Below are positions 22,901 to 34,515 of a DNA stretch of 64,000 nt, piece by piece. Both the position numbers and the translations under genes were made by a program. Source of the DNA: Cenococcum geophilum 1.58 (lineage: Eukaryota; Ascomycota; Dothideomycetes; Gloniales; Gloniaceae); the NCBI GenBank assembly GCA_001692895.1, contig KV748206.1:690434-754433 (forward strand). The letters run 5' to 3'. The stretch's first letter is position 1. Every line of letters begins with the position of its first letter. The notes beneath the pieces were generated by a model. It saw only the letters and a list, made by a program, of their open reading frames with translations. It was not told the origin of the DNA and made no database searches.

Positions 22901-23515
22901 GCCTATTCCTTAACTATACTATAAAAATTAACTTTCCTGTATAGGTCTGGAGATATAAACGTGAGGTTAATTATACTCTCCTATTACCCTTTTTTTTACA
23001 TAGGTTCTTCTTTTAGTGTGGCGAGTATAAGACCTCTAGTATCGGTTTTGGCCAAAAGGCGTTTCGCCTGCTCCTCGCTGGCTATATATTTTCCACCCTA
23101 TATTAGGTAGTAGGCGTTAAAGTCGCCTAGGAGTATAATTTCTCCCTTAGCTTCCTTAATAGCCGTTTTAACTTTAGGCTATGTCCTAATTTAAGGGCTA
23201 TCTCCGTGTGGGTTATAAATGTTAATAATTATAGTCTCTAGTCCTTTTAGGCGTAACTAAAGAGCTATAATAAAGGGGCCGTACTGTCTGCGTTTCTAGT
23301 GCTTGGCGTTAATATTTTAGCTAATTATAAAGCAGACCTTTATTATAGGGAGAGCGTTATATATAAGCGTGAATCTCCTAGGGTAGTATGTTAATTTAGT
23401 GTACTTATTATATACCGGCTCCTAAACTATAAGGACCTAGTGGTCCGCTAGTATAACGCTGTTAAAGAAGGGGTGACATGCCCCTTAGTTTGCATTTCCG
23501 CAGTTATACTAAATA
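20000..23515 (-). pseudogene. LINE-1 ORF2: APE-type endonuclease and reverse transcriptase
   Basis: The endonuclease N-terminus reads YNCGNAN*GACHPFF near 23463-23508, matching the fungal LINE start QYNCGNAN. The reverse transcriptase has SLLGSYRLITFKNTLAKVL (within 21910-22155, the standard SYRPIxLxNTLxKVLE block), GIP*GSPLSPIL near 21590-21625 and the catalytic box FIDDTNLIT near 21495-21518, intact at both Asp. The enzyme nicks the target and copies RNA onto it. TAA/TAG stops, such as the Gln position of GIPQGS, show inactivation. I could not confirm an RNase H domain near the 3' end. Confidence 0.85.
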
Positions 23516-23559
23516 ATTATATACTTATTTATTTTAAGTAAATATGGGCTCGTCTATGT

Positions 23560-25100
23560 CTGTGTTCTATTTCTCTTCGTTTTTACTAGTAATTATTATT
23601 ACTCTATTAACGCGAAGCTGGAGCCTTAACTATAATCTATCTCTACTTGCTTTGTTAATAAAAGATAGTTTACTTAATCCCCGTTTAAGTGGTTATTCTT
23701 AAATCCCTAGGTAAGATATTTCCCGTCCTCTTTTCTTATTAATAATAATTGTGAAGTTTCCTGGTATTAGGGAGTGGTGTGTTATTTCTACGGCTTTTTA
23801 TATACAGAGTAACTATGTTAAGAGGGCCATCCTCTTTATTTAGATACCCTTAAGGTAACTCTAAAAGGTCCTATACTTCTTTCTTTACTATGCTTTATAG
23901 GCTTTACCGTAGTTAACATAAGATACCCTCTTCTTAGGGCAATCTGTGGTGCTATATGGTCCCATATATTACCTATATTTAATTTACTTTTTGCACGCGC
24001 TTTATATATATCCCTATTAGTTATAATAATAGTATTACTTTATAATTAGGCTATTTTTAAATAGCCTAGTCTTAAAAAGCTAGGACTTAATAACTATTCT
24101 ACTTTTTATAATCTTTTGCTAAATTGCCTAGGTTAAAACGCCAATTATAATTATTCCTCTAGTCTTCTTAGGTTCTCTCTGGGCGCTATTAAGGTTTACC
24201 TAGCGTTTCGCCTGCGCTTTAGGGTTATATAGCTATTAGATCTAGCTAATAGTTACCCTAGGCATAAGACGCTTTATAGCTTTATAGATAGATTAGATTA
24301 GTTCTAAGTTGTTTATATTCCTTCCGCTATTAATTAGGGTCTTAAGTGGGACCCTAGGTACTTTTAGGAGGTAGTCTTTCCTTAGTATTTTAAGTCCTGG
24401 CGCGTCTGGTCCGTTTAGGATTTAATCCTTTATTATTTAGGAGGGGATATAAATATTTACATCCCTACTATTAAGGGTGCGTACGGCGTATACGCTTGGT
24501 ATTATTCTCTAAATAGTCTTAAGGAGCTCCCCTAGTTCTTAGCCCTAGGGCTCCTTAAGCCAGACGCGTACGGTCGCTCTCTACGGTATCGCGACTGCGT
24601 TTACTGTGCGGGCCGCCTACGCAGTAATAGCTACCTAGGTCTGGCCTTATGCTAGGGGGACTCCTAGACCTAAGGGTCCTCCTTTACGCGTTTCCTTCTA
24701 AATTTCCTTAACACTGGCTTTAATCCGGTTAAGTTAAGCCTTAGTTTTTTTTTCCTGGGTTATTTGGGGGGCTGGTTGCGTTAAGAGGGCCTTAACGCGT
24801 TATATTGCCTCCTAGATGGTAGCAAGTATCTAGTGCCGTAGAGTTTCTTCCTCCTCTTTTATAAGATCGTCTTTAATTTGTCTAAGTATTTTCTTTAGTT
24901 TTTGCCATTACTGGTTAGGCTAGCAGCTATCCTTTTCGCGTTATTGCCCACCTAGTTTATAGTTCAGCTCCCTTATATCGCGACTTTCGCGACTCTAGCG
25001 GGAAGCTTACGCCCCGCCGCCGTCCCCCATGCTTTATAGGTGGGGGGCGACGTGGTTTTATGGGGTTTCTTAGTGTGGGGGGTAGGATTCCGACGTTAGA
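23560..25100 (-). pseudogene. LINE-1 ORF1 (gag-like) region
   Basis: Position and length fit ORF1 of a Tad-like LINE. The sequence is less AT-rich than the surroundings, but I could not pick out zinc knuckles with confidence. The call rests mainly on position between the element 5' end and the endonuclease. Confidence 0.45.
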
Positions 25101-25151
25101 TTGCTTTATTGAGTGGTTTTGGGCTAGTTTCGCTGCTGTTGCGGCAGATTC

Positions 25152-25165
25152 CGACTATATATATA
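25152..25165. repeat. LINE-1 TSD, right copy
   Basis: CGACTATATATATA, identical to 19845-19858. It also falls inside the apparent 74-nt intron. Confidence 0.85.
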
Positions 25166-25166
25166 C

Positions 25167-26470
25167 TAATTTAGTATAAGCCCTCCGCCCTAAAGTTATA
25201 AATTATAGGCGGCCGAGAGTATCCTATATAGATGCCTAGCGCTCTAAAGCGGAAGCTAAATGCGTTTACCTTCTTAATTTTCTGTCTTGTGGATATACTC
25301 TTAAAGAAAGGTATATTAAGTATACTTTCTTTCTATTATAAATAAAGTATCTCCCCCTTCGGTGGTACTATGTTAAGGAGCTCTTTAATAGTGTTATAGT
25401 CCCTAAACGCCTTTGCTATAAGAAGTATGGCTAGTATTAAGAGTATAGGGCTGTAAATAAGAGGTATTTTTACTATGCCTTTATATAGAGAGTGTTCTGG
25501 TCTGCTAATATAAGAATTAAACCCACTGCTTAACTTAATAGACTAAGTAGCCTAGCGCTTACCTCTTGTCTAGTATTATAGTTATATTCTTAGCATCTTA
25601 AACAATTTAAATAGTAAACTCTGCGTTTCCGTACTTATTGCGAAATACTATAAAAGTTATATCCTATATTATAACTAGGTTAATTTATTTGCTTACTACG
25701 CTATATATATATACGTATTAGGAAAGGGGGGGGGTTTCCTTGCCTTCTAGTATAAACCCCGGCTAGAACCCGCTTAATAGCTAAACTTAATATACTTACT
25801 AACTTATATAGAGGAATAAATAATGGCTATAAGGTCTGCCTAATTATTTACTTTTATTAATAGTTGTTTATACGTAACTTAATTTGCTGTCTATAGCTAC
25901 CTTCCTAAATAAATAAAGTGGTTCTTAGTTATAAACCTTCTTAGCCTTTTTATAAGGCATTTTTAGTTTATTGGCTAGCGGGCCTTTAATAAACTAAATA
26001 AGATTAGACTTTCTAATAAGGAGAAAATAGGGAAATATAGTTAGAATATACATTTATAATAAAGAGGGTTATATTTATAGGTATTGCGGTATTAATACGA
26101 CGCTAGCTAGCTATAAAATCTTTTTAGTACTAGCTAATAGTATCTAAGGCTGCCGTTAGATTATCTTTAACGCTATTAATACTGTATGCTATATTCTTAA
26201 TAAAATCCTTTAAGGATACTAGGTTATATAGAGAAGAACTAGGATTTTCTTTAGCGAATTTATTTAGTAAAGGGTTAGAGCGGGATAGAATCCAACTACT
26301 ATAGTACGCTAATTATAACTTACTAGTACTATAGCTCTACCTTTCTAAGATAAGCTTTCTCTGTCTTTAGCTTAAGACGCTTTTAAACTTTAATGCCGTT
26401 TATACCCTTTCTGTTTTAGTTAGAGCCCTTTGCCTTTATTACAGTAAGGAACTTATAAGGGTTCTTCTTT
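25167..26470 (-). pseudogene. DUF3435-like tyrosine recombinase, N-terminal exon (RIP-degraded)
   Basis: One minus-strand frame can be followed from about 26460 to 25167 with only TAA/TAG stops. Landmarks are YLGR*L*TAN in the N-terminal half, then SPILLILAILLIAKAFRDYN near 25400-25460, LNIPFFKSIS, FRFRALGIYIGYSRPP and IIYNFRAEGLY near 25180-25215. In DUF3435 proteins I recall, the last block reads HxFRxEGL, with His and Arg as catalytic box II. Here the His is Tyr, a CAT-to-TAT change that fits RIP. Such enzymes are the proposed movers (captains) of Starship elements in ascomycetes; membership in that system is inference. Confidence 0.55.
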
Positions 26471-26896
26471 TTTAGTATTTTATTTATAAAAAAATGGATA
26501 AGATAAGTAGAAGCTAATATAAAAAAGGAAGGGAAGAGGAATATAGAAATAAGCTTATAGGGACGGATAGGCGAGCTATAGAGTAGCAGGTAAAAAGAGA
26601 GAGAGAGAGTGTGTGTATAAAGATGGGATAGAAATTAAGTAGTAGGTAAGTAGAATAGAGCGAATGAACGCGACTAGAGGAGATCTTATAATAAGAGATA
26701 AGGCACCTCCTCTTTAACTAATACCTTTAGGGACGCTATGTTATATATAGGCGCAGCTTAGGATAGGCAAATGCTCTATTTTAAGGGAGGCCTAGTTTTA
26801 GAAACCCTTTAGGCCTAAAACGCGGCCCTTAAAATTATTGTATAGAGTTAATAATTTGTATTAGTAAGGATGTAGCACTTTTAAGGTATAATTAGT
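26471..26896. other. RIP-degraded 5' flank of the DUF3435-like gene
   Basis: AT-rich sequence with a short AG/GT dinucleotide run at 26596-26616 and a few GC-richer patches. It may contain the promoter or an end of the old element. I see no terminal repeat. Confidence 0.4.
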
Positions 26897-26898
26897 TA

Positions 26899-29079
26899 TA
26901 GTAAAATCTCCTTAATATAATATAGGGTATATAACGATACCCTCTACATAACGATCTATACCCCTTAATTAAGCCTTTTTTGGTGTCATATTACGATAAT
27001 CTGACTTTTGCCGATATCGTTAAGCACTTACCACCAATATCGGTATAAGCAGATTTTAATTCGTCAGATTTGACCTTTGCTTACCATAAGTTTAGCCATT
27101 AAATCTATCACACAACGATCAAAATCCATTAAAATTACCCTTAGATCTTACTCTCTATACTTAATTCTATCTTATTTGCTATAGTAAGACATTAAAATTT
27201 TACGAGGCAGCGCCGTTACGGCTTTACTAATTATAAGTGCTAGAAAATACGCGCCTACTACCAAAAATACGCGCCTACTACCAAAAATACCCCGGTCTAC
27301 TATAATTAGAGGTTTCTCGCTAAATAAGCAACTTCTTCCGTTATAATATTAATTAATCCTTAATATTAGAAATACTAAGCGATAAATTCTAATAGCTTAA
27401 TTAAGCTAAATTATAATATGGGTAAAGCATATAAGAGCGAAAGAAAGCTACCAAACATCCTCTTTTAGAGGAGGCTCTCTTTAAGTAGCACTAATACCTA
27501 TAGAACTCTCGCATTCCTATTACTGGCGACCTTATACGTGCTACAGCCACTTAATTATGGCAACGAATACCTATATTAGCGATAACAACTAAGCCGAGGT
27601 AGTCGCTTGGCTGGTTGGAAGGCTTTAAATCTCGCAACGGTATTTATAAGAGAAAGCAGCACGGTAAGGCTGCCTTAGCCAATATGGATAGAGCAGAAGA
27701 TTGTATAGTAGAGCTTTAAGTAATTATTAAGCCTTATTTACTAAAGGATGTTTATAATATAGATAAGACAGGGCTATTTTGGAAGGCTATACTAGACACT
27801 ATATTAGCTACTAAAGCTCTATTAGGAATAAAGAAGTAAAAGGCACGAATCTCTCTAGGTAATTGCTCTAATGTAGATGGCTTAGATAAGCTTCCTTTCC
27901 TTATAATTAGCTTATTACTAAAGCTATATTACTTCTCGCGCAATTGCATTAATATAGCCTTAATAAATATTATGTAGAGGCATAATAAGAAGGCCTGGAT
28001 AATAACGGTAATTATGCTTAAGTAGCTTACCTAGTTTAATAAAAGGACGTATAGCAGAAAGATATTACTTTTAATTAACGGCTTTAGCGCCTATAAAGCA
28101 GCTATTTAAATACTTATTAAGAACGGCTCTCTTAAGAATATGTACGTAGAGTTCCTTCCTCCTAATTATATCTTAGTATATCAGCCTCTTAATTAAGGGA
28201 TAATTGCAAACTTTAAGCTGCTCTACTGACGATACTGGCTGCGATTTATGGTGGAGGTCTTGCTTTAAGATAAGAATCCAATTAAGCAGATGCATGTCTT
28301 ATAGGTAATTTAATAGTTAGTTAAAGCTTAAAAGGAAGTTATACTATAGACGATTAAGAATTGCTTTATTAAATCTACGTTATTTAGCTCTTGTATAGGC
28401 CCACGGCCTCACCCTTAAGATTATCTAGATCCTCCTATAGTTAATAAGATGCAGTAAATGGCAGAACAGCTACTCGCAGCAGGAAGGATTTACACCATAA
28501 TAAATATTTAGGAATTTATTAAGCTACCGGGTGAGGAAGTAGAAGATTTGTCTGAGGATCTTATTAAGCATATAGTAAAGCTCTACGCAGGGCCCGATCG
28601 CGATGCGGAGACGGATAAAGAAGCTATTAAGTAACCTTAAATTAAACTTAATGAGGCGCTTATGGCCTTATAAAAGCTTCGTCTCTATAAGGAGTAGTAA
28701 AGCAATTCTAATAGAGACGTAATTACGACTCTATTAAGGCACGAGCGTTAAATTCAAGGCCGACGACCTTAAAATACCAAGCAGCAATCGATTGCGACGT
28801 ATTTTAGTATAGCTGATCGCTCAATTACGAGTTCACGCATATAGATATATAATATCATTACCTAATTTTGATCTTGGGTGCATTTTATATACAAGTATAC
28901 AATATAATAATACCCTTGGTATTACATGTAACGTTTCCCGCCCCAACGTCGCCATTCGGCCAAAAAGACACGGAGTGCTTGCGAACTTGTTCGTAAGCGC
29001 GGCGGGATCTAATATATGTACTCTTACATTACAATACGCTCGGCTAAATAAACGGTATCGTACTAAAGAGATTTTACTG
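26899..29079 (+). mobile_element. pogo/Tigger-type DNA transposon, 2,181 bp, RIP-degraded
   Basis: The ends are inverted repeats: left TAGTAAAATCTCCTTA, right the complement of CAGTAAAATCTCTTTA. They are flanked by TA (26897-26898 and 29080-29081). The left repeat has C-to-T at its first base. Short subterminal repeats (ATAACGAT) lie inside the left end and a 21-bp direct duplication lies near 27250-27290. The single gene is a plus-strand pogo-type transposase. The element supplies a candidate transposase source for the MITE at 7247-7593. Confidence 0.88.
27420..28810 (+). pseudogene. pogo/Tigger transposase (CENP-B-type HTH plus DDE superfamily), RIP-inactivated
   Basis: The degraded plus-strand frame contains a CENP-B-type DNA-binding block (NSRIPITGDLIRATAT*LW and GWLEGFKSRNGI, about 27480-27640) and then the DDE catalytic domain: VYNIDKTGLFW near 27755 (usually NMDETGLFW, so Glu has become Lys), KILLLINGFSAYKA near 28060-28100 (usually LLLDGHxSH, so Asp has become Asn), and the late block LPPNYILVYQPLN*GIIANF near 28150-28215, the QPLDxGV motif of pogo proteins. 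In active relatives this enzyme cuts at the inverted repeats and inserts at TA. It carries many TAA/TAG stops. Confidence 0.88.
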
Positions 29080-29081
29080 TA

Positions 29082-29589
29082 ATAAGATAGAGGAGCAGTA
29101 ACGTAACTAAGCAGCCTAAGCAGCGGGTAAGTCGAGGGTGCTTGGCGCCTAAGTATAGTGGTAATGCTAACTAACTGAGTCGGATTCCGCTAAGGGGAGT
29201 TTTAGTTTATAATTACTATTATAATACTATCTAACGACCTAGATTGTCTATATAAACTATATCTTAGTTATCTCTTAACTTATAACTAAATGTTTTATTA
29301 AATATCTTATTACCTACTTTCTATTACCTATTTTAACTTAGCTATCTAGACTTACCTAATATATATAAAGAGCTTATAGAGCCCTCTTTAATAGACAGAG
29401 TTTTTATTCCTAATCGTCTGTTTAATAGTTATAAGCCTAGGCCATTTACTGTATTATCTTTAATTCTAAAGCCTTTATTCCCATTAATTTTAATTATTAT
29501 TTTAATTATAGATAACTACCTATAATAACTTCTTAATAAAAAACCCCTCCCGTTATTATATTATCCGTTATCCTTATAAGCCTAAATAA
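29082..29589 (+). other. Presumed 5' end of Copia-B (LTR not resolved)
   Basis: RIP-degraded AT-rich sequence between the pogo element and the first Copia-B gag codons. I could not match it to the sequence beyond the 3' end of the element, so no LTR is called. The first 150 bases are less AT-rich. Confidence 0.35.
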
Positions 29590-32388
29590 TTAGGACGAAT
29601 AGATTAAGGTTATTAAGTTAAAAGCAAATAATAATTGTTTCTAGAAGTATGTTAACCTATTAACACCTAAGGCCGATCTACTATAGCTTAAAAAACCTAT
29701 TCAAGCCTTACCTAAGGATACTAATAGCTAGGGGAAGACAAAGCTCGTAGAGCTAGATAAGAAGAAGAAGGAGGAGCTCTGTATGCTTAAAGCCGACTAT
29801 AGGGACAATATAAAGCTATATAGGAAACAGCTATTAGCTCTTAATACGTTACATAGCTATATCCTAAGCTCTATTTTATATACCTACCTTATCTATATAT
29901 TTAAATATACAACTACCTATAACGTCTTAGTGTCTTTTAAGCAGAGAATTACTTTAACTAATAGCGCCTAAAAGCTTTAACTAGCTACCTAGTATATAAG
30001 GCTTAAGAAAGCGCCTTAGAACTAGAACTTTAAGGTCTAGTTATAGGAGTAAGAGATAGTATATACTAAGTGTAAGGAGCTAGATCTACCTAACGTAAAC
30101 GGTAATTATTTAGTAAAAGACTTTATATATATAGTTAAATCTATTACACTAAGCTAGTTAGAATATTAGAAGAATTAGCTTAAAAGGCTTAAGTGGAAGA
30201 AGAAGACGCTTTTTATCTTTTTTAAACTGGTTAAAAATATACTAAAACTACCGTTGTACGGAGCTTGCCTAAAAGGGCAAACCCTTATAGGGATCCTTTA
30301 GAGTCACCTTTAAGAACGAGTAACTAAATTTAAAGCCTAAATTAAAGCCTTAATCGTTAGTAGATAAGTAGAAGAAGGAAAGGTAACCGCCGCCAGAGTG
30401 CCTATATAGAAAACGTTACTACTTTAATAAGTGCTAGTATATTGTAGAGTTAATTCCTTATTTATTTTAGTTTAAACTAAGTAATAAAATTTAGAAAAAG
30501 GTAAATAAGAAGATTGCTAATATAATACCCGAAATTAAGGCAAATTAAAAAGGATAATTAAGCTAAAAAGAAGGACAATCGAGCCAATAAAAAGCTAAAG
30601 GATAGCAACTAGTAGAGCTCTTAAGAGCCCTATAGAAACTTTATAGTTTATTCTATGGGAGCCTATAATATAGCTTCTAATTATAAGCTTTGCAGTAGTA
30701 TTATTCTTAACTTAGGAACTAGCCTATACGTCTTTAACAATAGAGCTAGATTTATTAGTAATATTAAGCCTATATTAGAACGCGTCTACATAGGCTTATA
30801 TATAGAAGAAATTGTAGGCTATAGAATAGCCGTAGTTACGACTAACTACTTTAAAGGGAAGAGATAGATACAGCTCTTAGAAGCAGCCTTTATACTAGGT
30901 TTTTATACTAACTTAGTATATATTAATAAGCTTAATAATAAGGGAGTCTATTAAAACAATAAAGAAAATACTCTCTTCTATAGCGATAACGAGACGTATG
31001 CCTATTATGGCCACTACTGTAGTTAGAATATAATTAAATATAATAAGCTAAAAAGAGACTTACTAAAGGCTTTATTTATAACTTAATTAAAGCTAACAAA
31101 GCATTTATTAAAGCCTCTGCTAAATTAGGTAGAAGGCTATATATAGTACTAGCAATTAGGCTATATAGGAAAAGAAGCGATTAAGTAACTACCTTAGTTA
31201 GTAATAGACGCGATTCTAAAAGGCCTAATAATAGTAGAATATAAATTATATAGAGTAAGTAAAGCTTAAGGTAATATCTAGAAGACCTCTAACTTAGTTA
31301 ATAGTTCCTTTTTATAAAATCTACCTTAATTTAATACCCGGAATAGTCGTGTTTAATAGCGATAAGTATATAGTATACTTCCTTAACGACATAACGCGAA
31401 TAATAAGGTAGAGACAATGGCTAAGAAGTCGTCCCTTGTAATATTATTGAACAATAATACGGCTTTAAGGTAGCCATTATCTATATAGATAAAGAGACGT
31501 CTCTTATAGGCGAATTTAAGGAATAGGTAGCTAAATAAGGAATTACCCTTAAAAAATTAGCACCTAATACTTAATTATAAAACGGTCCAGCGGAAAAATC
31601 TAGGGGGGTAATTATACAGAAGGCTCGGTATACAAGAATTAAGGCCTATCTACTAGAGGAGCTATATCCTAAAGTCTATAAAGTAGCTGCCTATCTACTT
31701 AATCGAACGCCTAGTAGAGGACTTAGGTAGTAGATACCTTTAAAAGAATCCAGTTAGCTATAGATATATTACTACTAAACCAAACATAGGCCACCTACGA
31801 GTCTACGGCTGTAGGGCCTACCCTCTTAAGTATAATATCCTACGCCTAAACAAGCTCGTATTAAGGGCCCATATTAGATATCTAGTGGGGTATAATTTAA
31901 TAAATATATCCCGAGTTTACATTCTAAGCCTAAAGAAAGTTATTAGGATAAAAGATATAAAGTTTAATAAGTAGTTGCTTTATAATAACTTATAGCTAAA
32001 TCTAGCAAATATACTTTAAGTAAGAACTAACCAATTATTAGAAATTATTAATATCCGTTAAATATAGGATCTTTAAAATAAATTAGAATTGTTATCTAAT
32101 AAAAGCAATAAGACTTAAGACAAGATTTAAGTTAATACTAAAGAAAGACGATAGGTAGATTCTGGCGGAAATTAGGGAGAGCCTAATACTAAAAAAAGTA
32201 AGTAATAAGATTTAAGCTCTAAAGGCGACTTAGCTCTAGGGCTTCTTACCTTAGATAAAATACTACAACCTAACTTACTGAAGCCTCTACCACTATCCTT
32301 AAATACCTTAGTAAAGAAGCCGTACTATATCCTAGTTCTAACTAATAAAGCTAAGCTAAAGAAGAAGGTTAATAGCAATATAGGAGAG
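29590..32388 (+). pseudogene. Copia-B gag, protease and integrase (RIP-degraded)
   Basis: Gag is legible from about 29600 and has an uninterrupted stretch at 29783-29971. Protease lies in the open stretch 30655-30867 as LCSSIILNLGTSLYVFNNRA, where LDSGTS has become LNLGTS. Integrase follows with GYIGKEAIKQLPQ, the block around QNGPAE and the typical late Copia motif GHLRVYGCRAYPLKYN near 31795-31840. Order gag-protease-integrase ahead of reverse transcriptase defines Ty1/copia. The frame is interrupted at 32400 by a LINE and resumes at 34516. Confidence 0.85.
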
Positions 32389-32399
32389 TAAAACGTAGC
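32389..32399. repeat. TSD of the ORF1-only LINE, left copy
   Basis: TAAAACGTAGC, identical to 34505-34515. Confidence 0.85.
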
Positions 32400-34504
32400 C
32401 TTTTTTTTTTAATATCCAATGTATTATACTACGTACAATACTGCGCATGTAGCCTTAGGCTATGGCGCTATAGTTCTATATACATAAATCCTTTCTAGGC
32501 AGCTTAATATGTACTAGTAGCTATGTCCTAGTAGTTTATAAACCCCTAAATTAGGAGTTTATAGTTTCCTAGTAAAATACTAAGATACTATAACTACTAG
32601 GGAATGAGAAAATGGTAAGAAAAACTATAAGAAATCCTAACCCCTGTCCCTGTCCTTTTGCAATTTATTTCTGTCCTTTTGCTCTCTAATATCTTTTTAA
32701 GAGCCTAGTAGGAGTTGCCTCTTTCTAGAATCCTATCTGTTTTTATTCTTTTATAGAATCTTCTTCGCGTACTAGTTTAGCAGCTTTAAGAGTCTCGCAG
32801 TCTTTACTATTAGCAAAGTGTTTTTCTTTACAATTAATGCAAAGAGGGGTGGTATGCTGGCAAGGCTTGCCTGTTATTATACAGGTAGAATAGGAATAGT
32901 CTTTAGATAAATGTGCAGCCACATAGTATCTGCAGGCCCTAGTAGAGCACCTATCTCCTACATGGCCGAATTTTTGGCAGCTCGTATACTGTGTAGTAGG
33001 AGAGACTTTGAGGTATTTTACTACCTTAGTAGCTGTACCTGCAATTGATATCTCTTTTTGCTTAAGGATTTCTTGTCTTTTTTCTTCGTTTTCTATAGTA
33101 AAAACTATAGAGCCAAATCTGGTCTATGGATCGTGTCTTTTTATACTAGATAAGATCCATCTAGGTAGTCCTTGTATCCTTATAGGATTAAAGGTCTCAA
33201 TTTCTTCTTTTAGAAGCCTAGAGCCTCCTTCTTCTAGGAAAGGTAGGGTAGGAACCCCATGGGCTATAATTTGAACCCATAGTTCTAGTTTTTGTTCTCT
33301 TTAAAAGGTAAAGCAATTATGCTAGATTTCCTTGTATTTAACTAGGAAATCCGCATTATACTCTTCCGTAGTTATAAGGAGAATATTTTATTTTCCTTTA
33401 GTTCTAGCTATAGATGCTAAAACAGGTTTTTTTACTTGCAGTTTTAATGCAAATAGTTAATTAACTTTGTTTCGTATAGAGAAGGTATCTAGAGGTTGGT
33501 CCTTTTGGTCTATAACTAGGACTAGCTTTCTTTCTTATAGCTGCTTTTTCTTACTTCTAGTAGAAGTGGAAGGAGTAGGAAATGGTAGTGACGAGGAGGG
33601 TAGAGAGGACGAAGTAGGGAGGTCCTTCTTTAGCCTCTTTGCGTAGGTTTCTTTAATAGGGGCTACCTCCTTACGGAGAGCTCTTACTTCTTCGACCAGT
33701 CCTTTTAGGACATCGTTTGTCTTTTCTTTTCCTTTTGTAAAGGGGTTTTCTCCTGCTAGGACACTACGTGTATAGTCTTCTAGCTGTTTAACTTGTTCCT
33801 TTTTGTTTTCTTCTTCTTCTTCTTCTTCTTCTAGCCCTTTATAGGCCTGGGTTAGGCTATCTAGAGCCTTTTATAGGTGTTGTTCTGGAGAAAGGGGAGA
33901 GAGAGATATACTAGGTATACCAGCCGTAAAAGTCCTTAGTTTAGTTGTCTTTTTTGCAGGTTTTTGGTTTTCTTTTTCAGTAGAAGACTGAGGATGTCCT
34001 CTTTTTTCTCCTGTCCCAAATAGGCCAGGAGAAGGAGAAGGGNNAGAAAAAGTNAATNTAGATNTAGACTNATTATCACTTATTTCTATAGGAGGTTTCT
34101 TTTTAGGCCTACCGGGCCTTGGCATTTTGTGTCTTATAGGGGGGTTTTTTTACTATTCTTGCACCCTTTTCTCCTTACTAATCCTACTAGAAGATTTCTG
34201 GGGAGATTAGGCTAAGAGGTAGTAGAGAAACTAGCCCCTATTTTGTAGTTTTGGTATTGGTGGTAGTGGTAATAGTTTTGGTGTTCCTGTCCGTGCCTCG
34301 CTTATAAGCTAGGCCACCCTTAGAGAAATTTTTCTGTTAGGGAAAGGGGGTAAAACGACAAATAAATCTACCTCTAGCTCGCTAGGCAGTGGGAATTAGG
34401 TCCTGAAAGTTAGAAAATCGATTGTTTTTGATGGTAAGATGGGTATGCGTAAGTTTTGGAGTGTGGCGCTACCTTTTGGTAAGGTTGCATGTGTGGTAAA
34501 GGTC
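32400..34504 (-). mobile_element. ORF1-only non-LTR element (LINE-4), 2.1 kb, with poly(A) tail
   Basis: It is flanked by an 11-bp TSD inside the Copia-B polyprotein. The left end begins with a run of T (32401-32410), the complement of a poly(A) tail, so the element reads on the minus strand. It holds one gag-like ORF with zinc knuckles and no endonuclease or reverse transcriptase. It would therefore need another LINE for movement. It is less RIP-damaged than its surroundings and has scattered undetermined bases near 34043-34071. Confidence 0.75.
32690..34125 (-). pseudogene. LINE ORF1 (gag-like) protein with three CCHC-type knuckles
   Basis: The frame starts at ATG 34125 (MPRPGRPKKKPPIEISDN, a basic AT-hook-like start), runs through a Ser/Pro-rich region and a poly-Glu coiled coil encoded by a TTC repeat (33810-33832), and then, after some TAG/TAA interruptions, a conserved region with HGVPTLPFLEEGGSRLLKEE. 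Near 33000-32780 come knuckle-like motifs: TSCQKFGHVGDRC, CRYYVAAHLSKDYSYS and CINCKEKHFANSKDC, the usual ORF1 tail of I/Tad-type LINEs. ORF1 proteins bind element RNA. The first stop is at 33871-33873, where Gln or Trp is expected. Confidence 0.75.
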
Positions 34505-34515
34505 TAAAACGTAGC
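34505..34515. repeat. TSD of the ORF1-only LINE, right copy
   Basis: TAAAACGTAGC, identical to 32389-32399. Confidence 0.85.

Larger units (their letters stand above)
19859..25151 (-). mobile_element. Full-length Tad-type LINE (LINE-1), RIP-degraded
   Basis: A 5,293-bp non-LTR element bounded by a perfect 14-bp TSD. Its 3' end at the left carries an ATA-type tail (19857-19875) and a terminal block, CCCCTAGTGGGTCCACGCAG, that recurs at the 3' ends of LINE-2 and LINE-3. The 5' half (about 25100-23560) should be ORF1, and the rest ORF2 with endonuclease and reverse transcriptase. The insertion lies inside the apparent intron of the DUF3435-like gene. Confidence 0.88.

Noticed and set aside
33008..33274. 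88-residue plus-strand frame
   Set aside because: Antisense to the LINE ORF1, whose minus-strand motifs (CINCKEKHFANSKDC, HGVPTLPFLEE) are clear.
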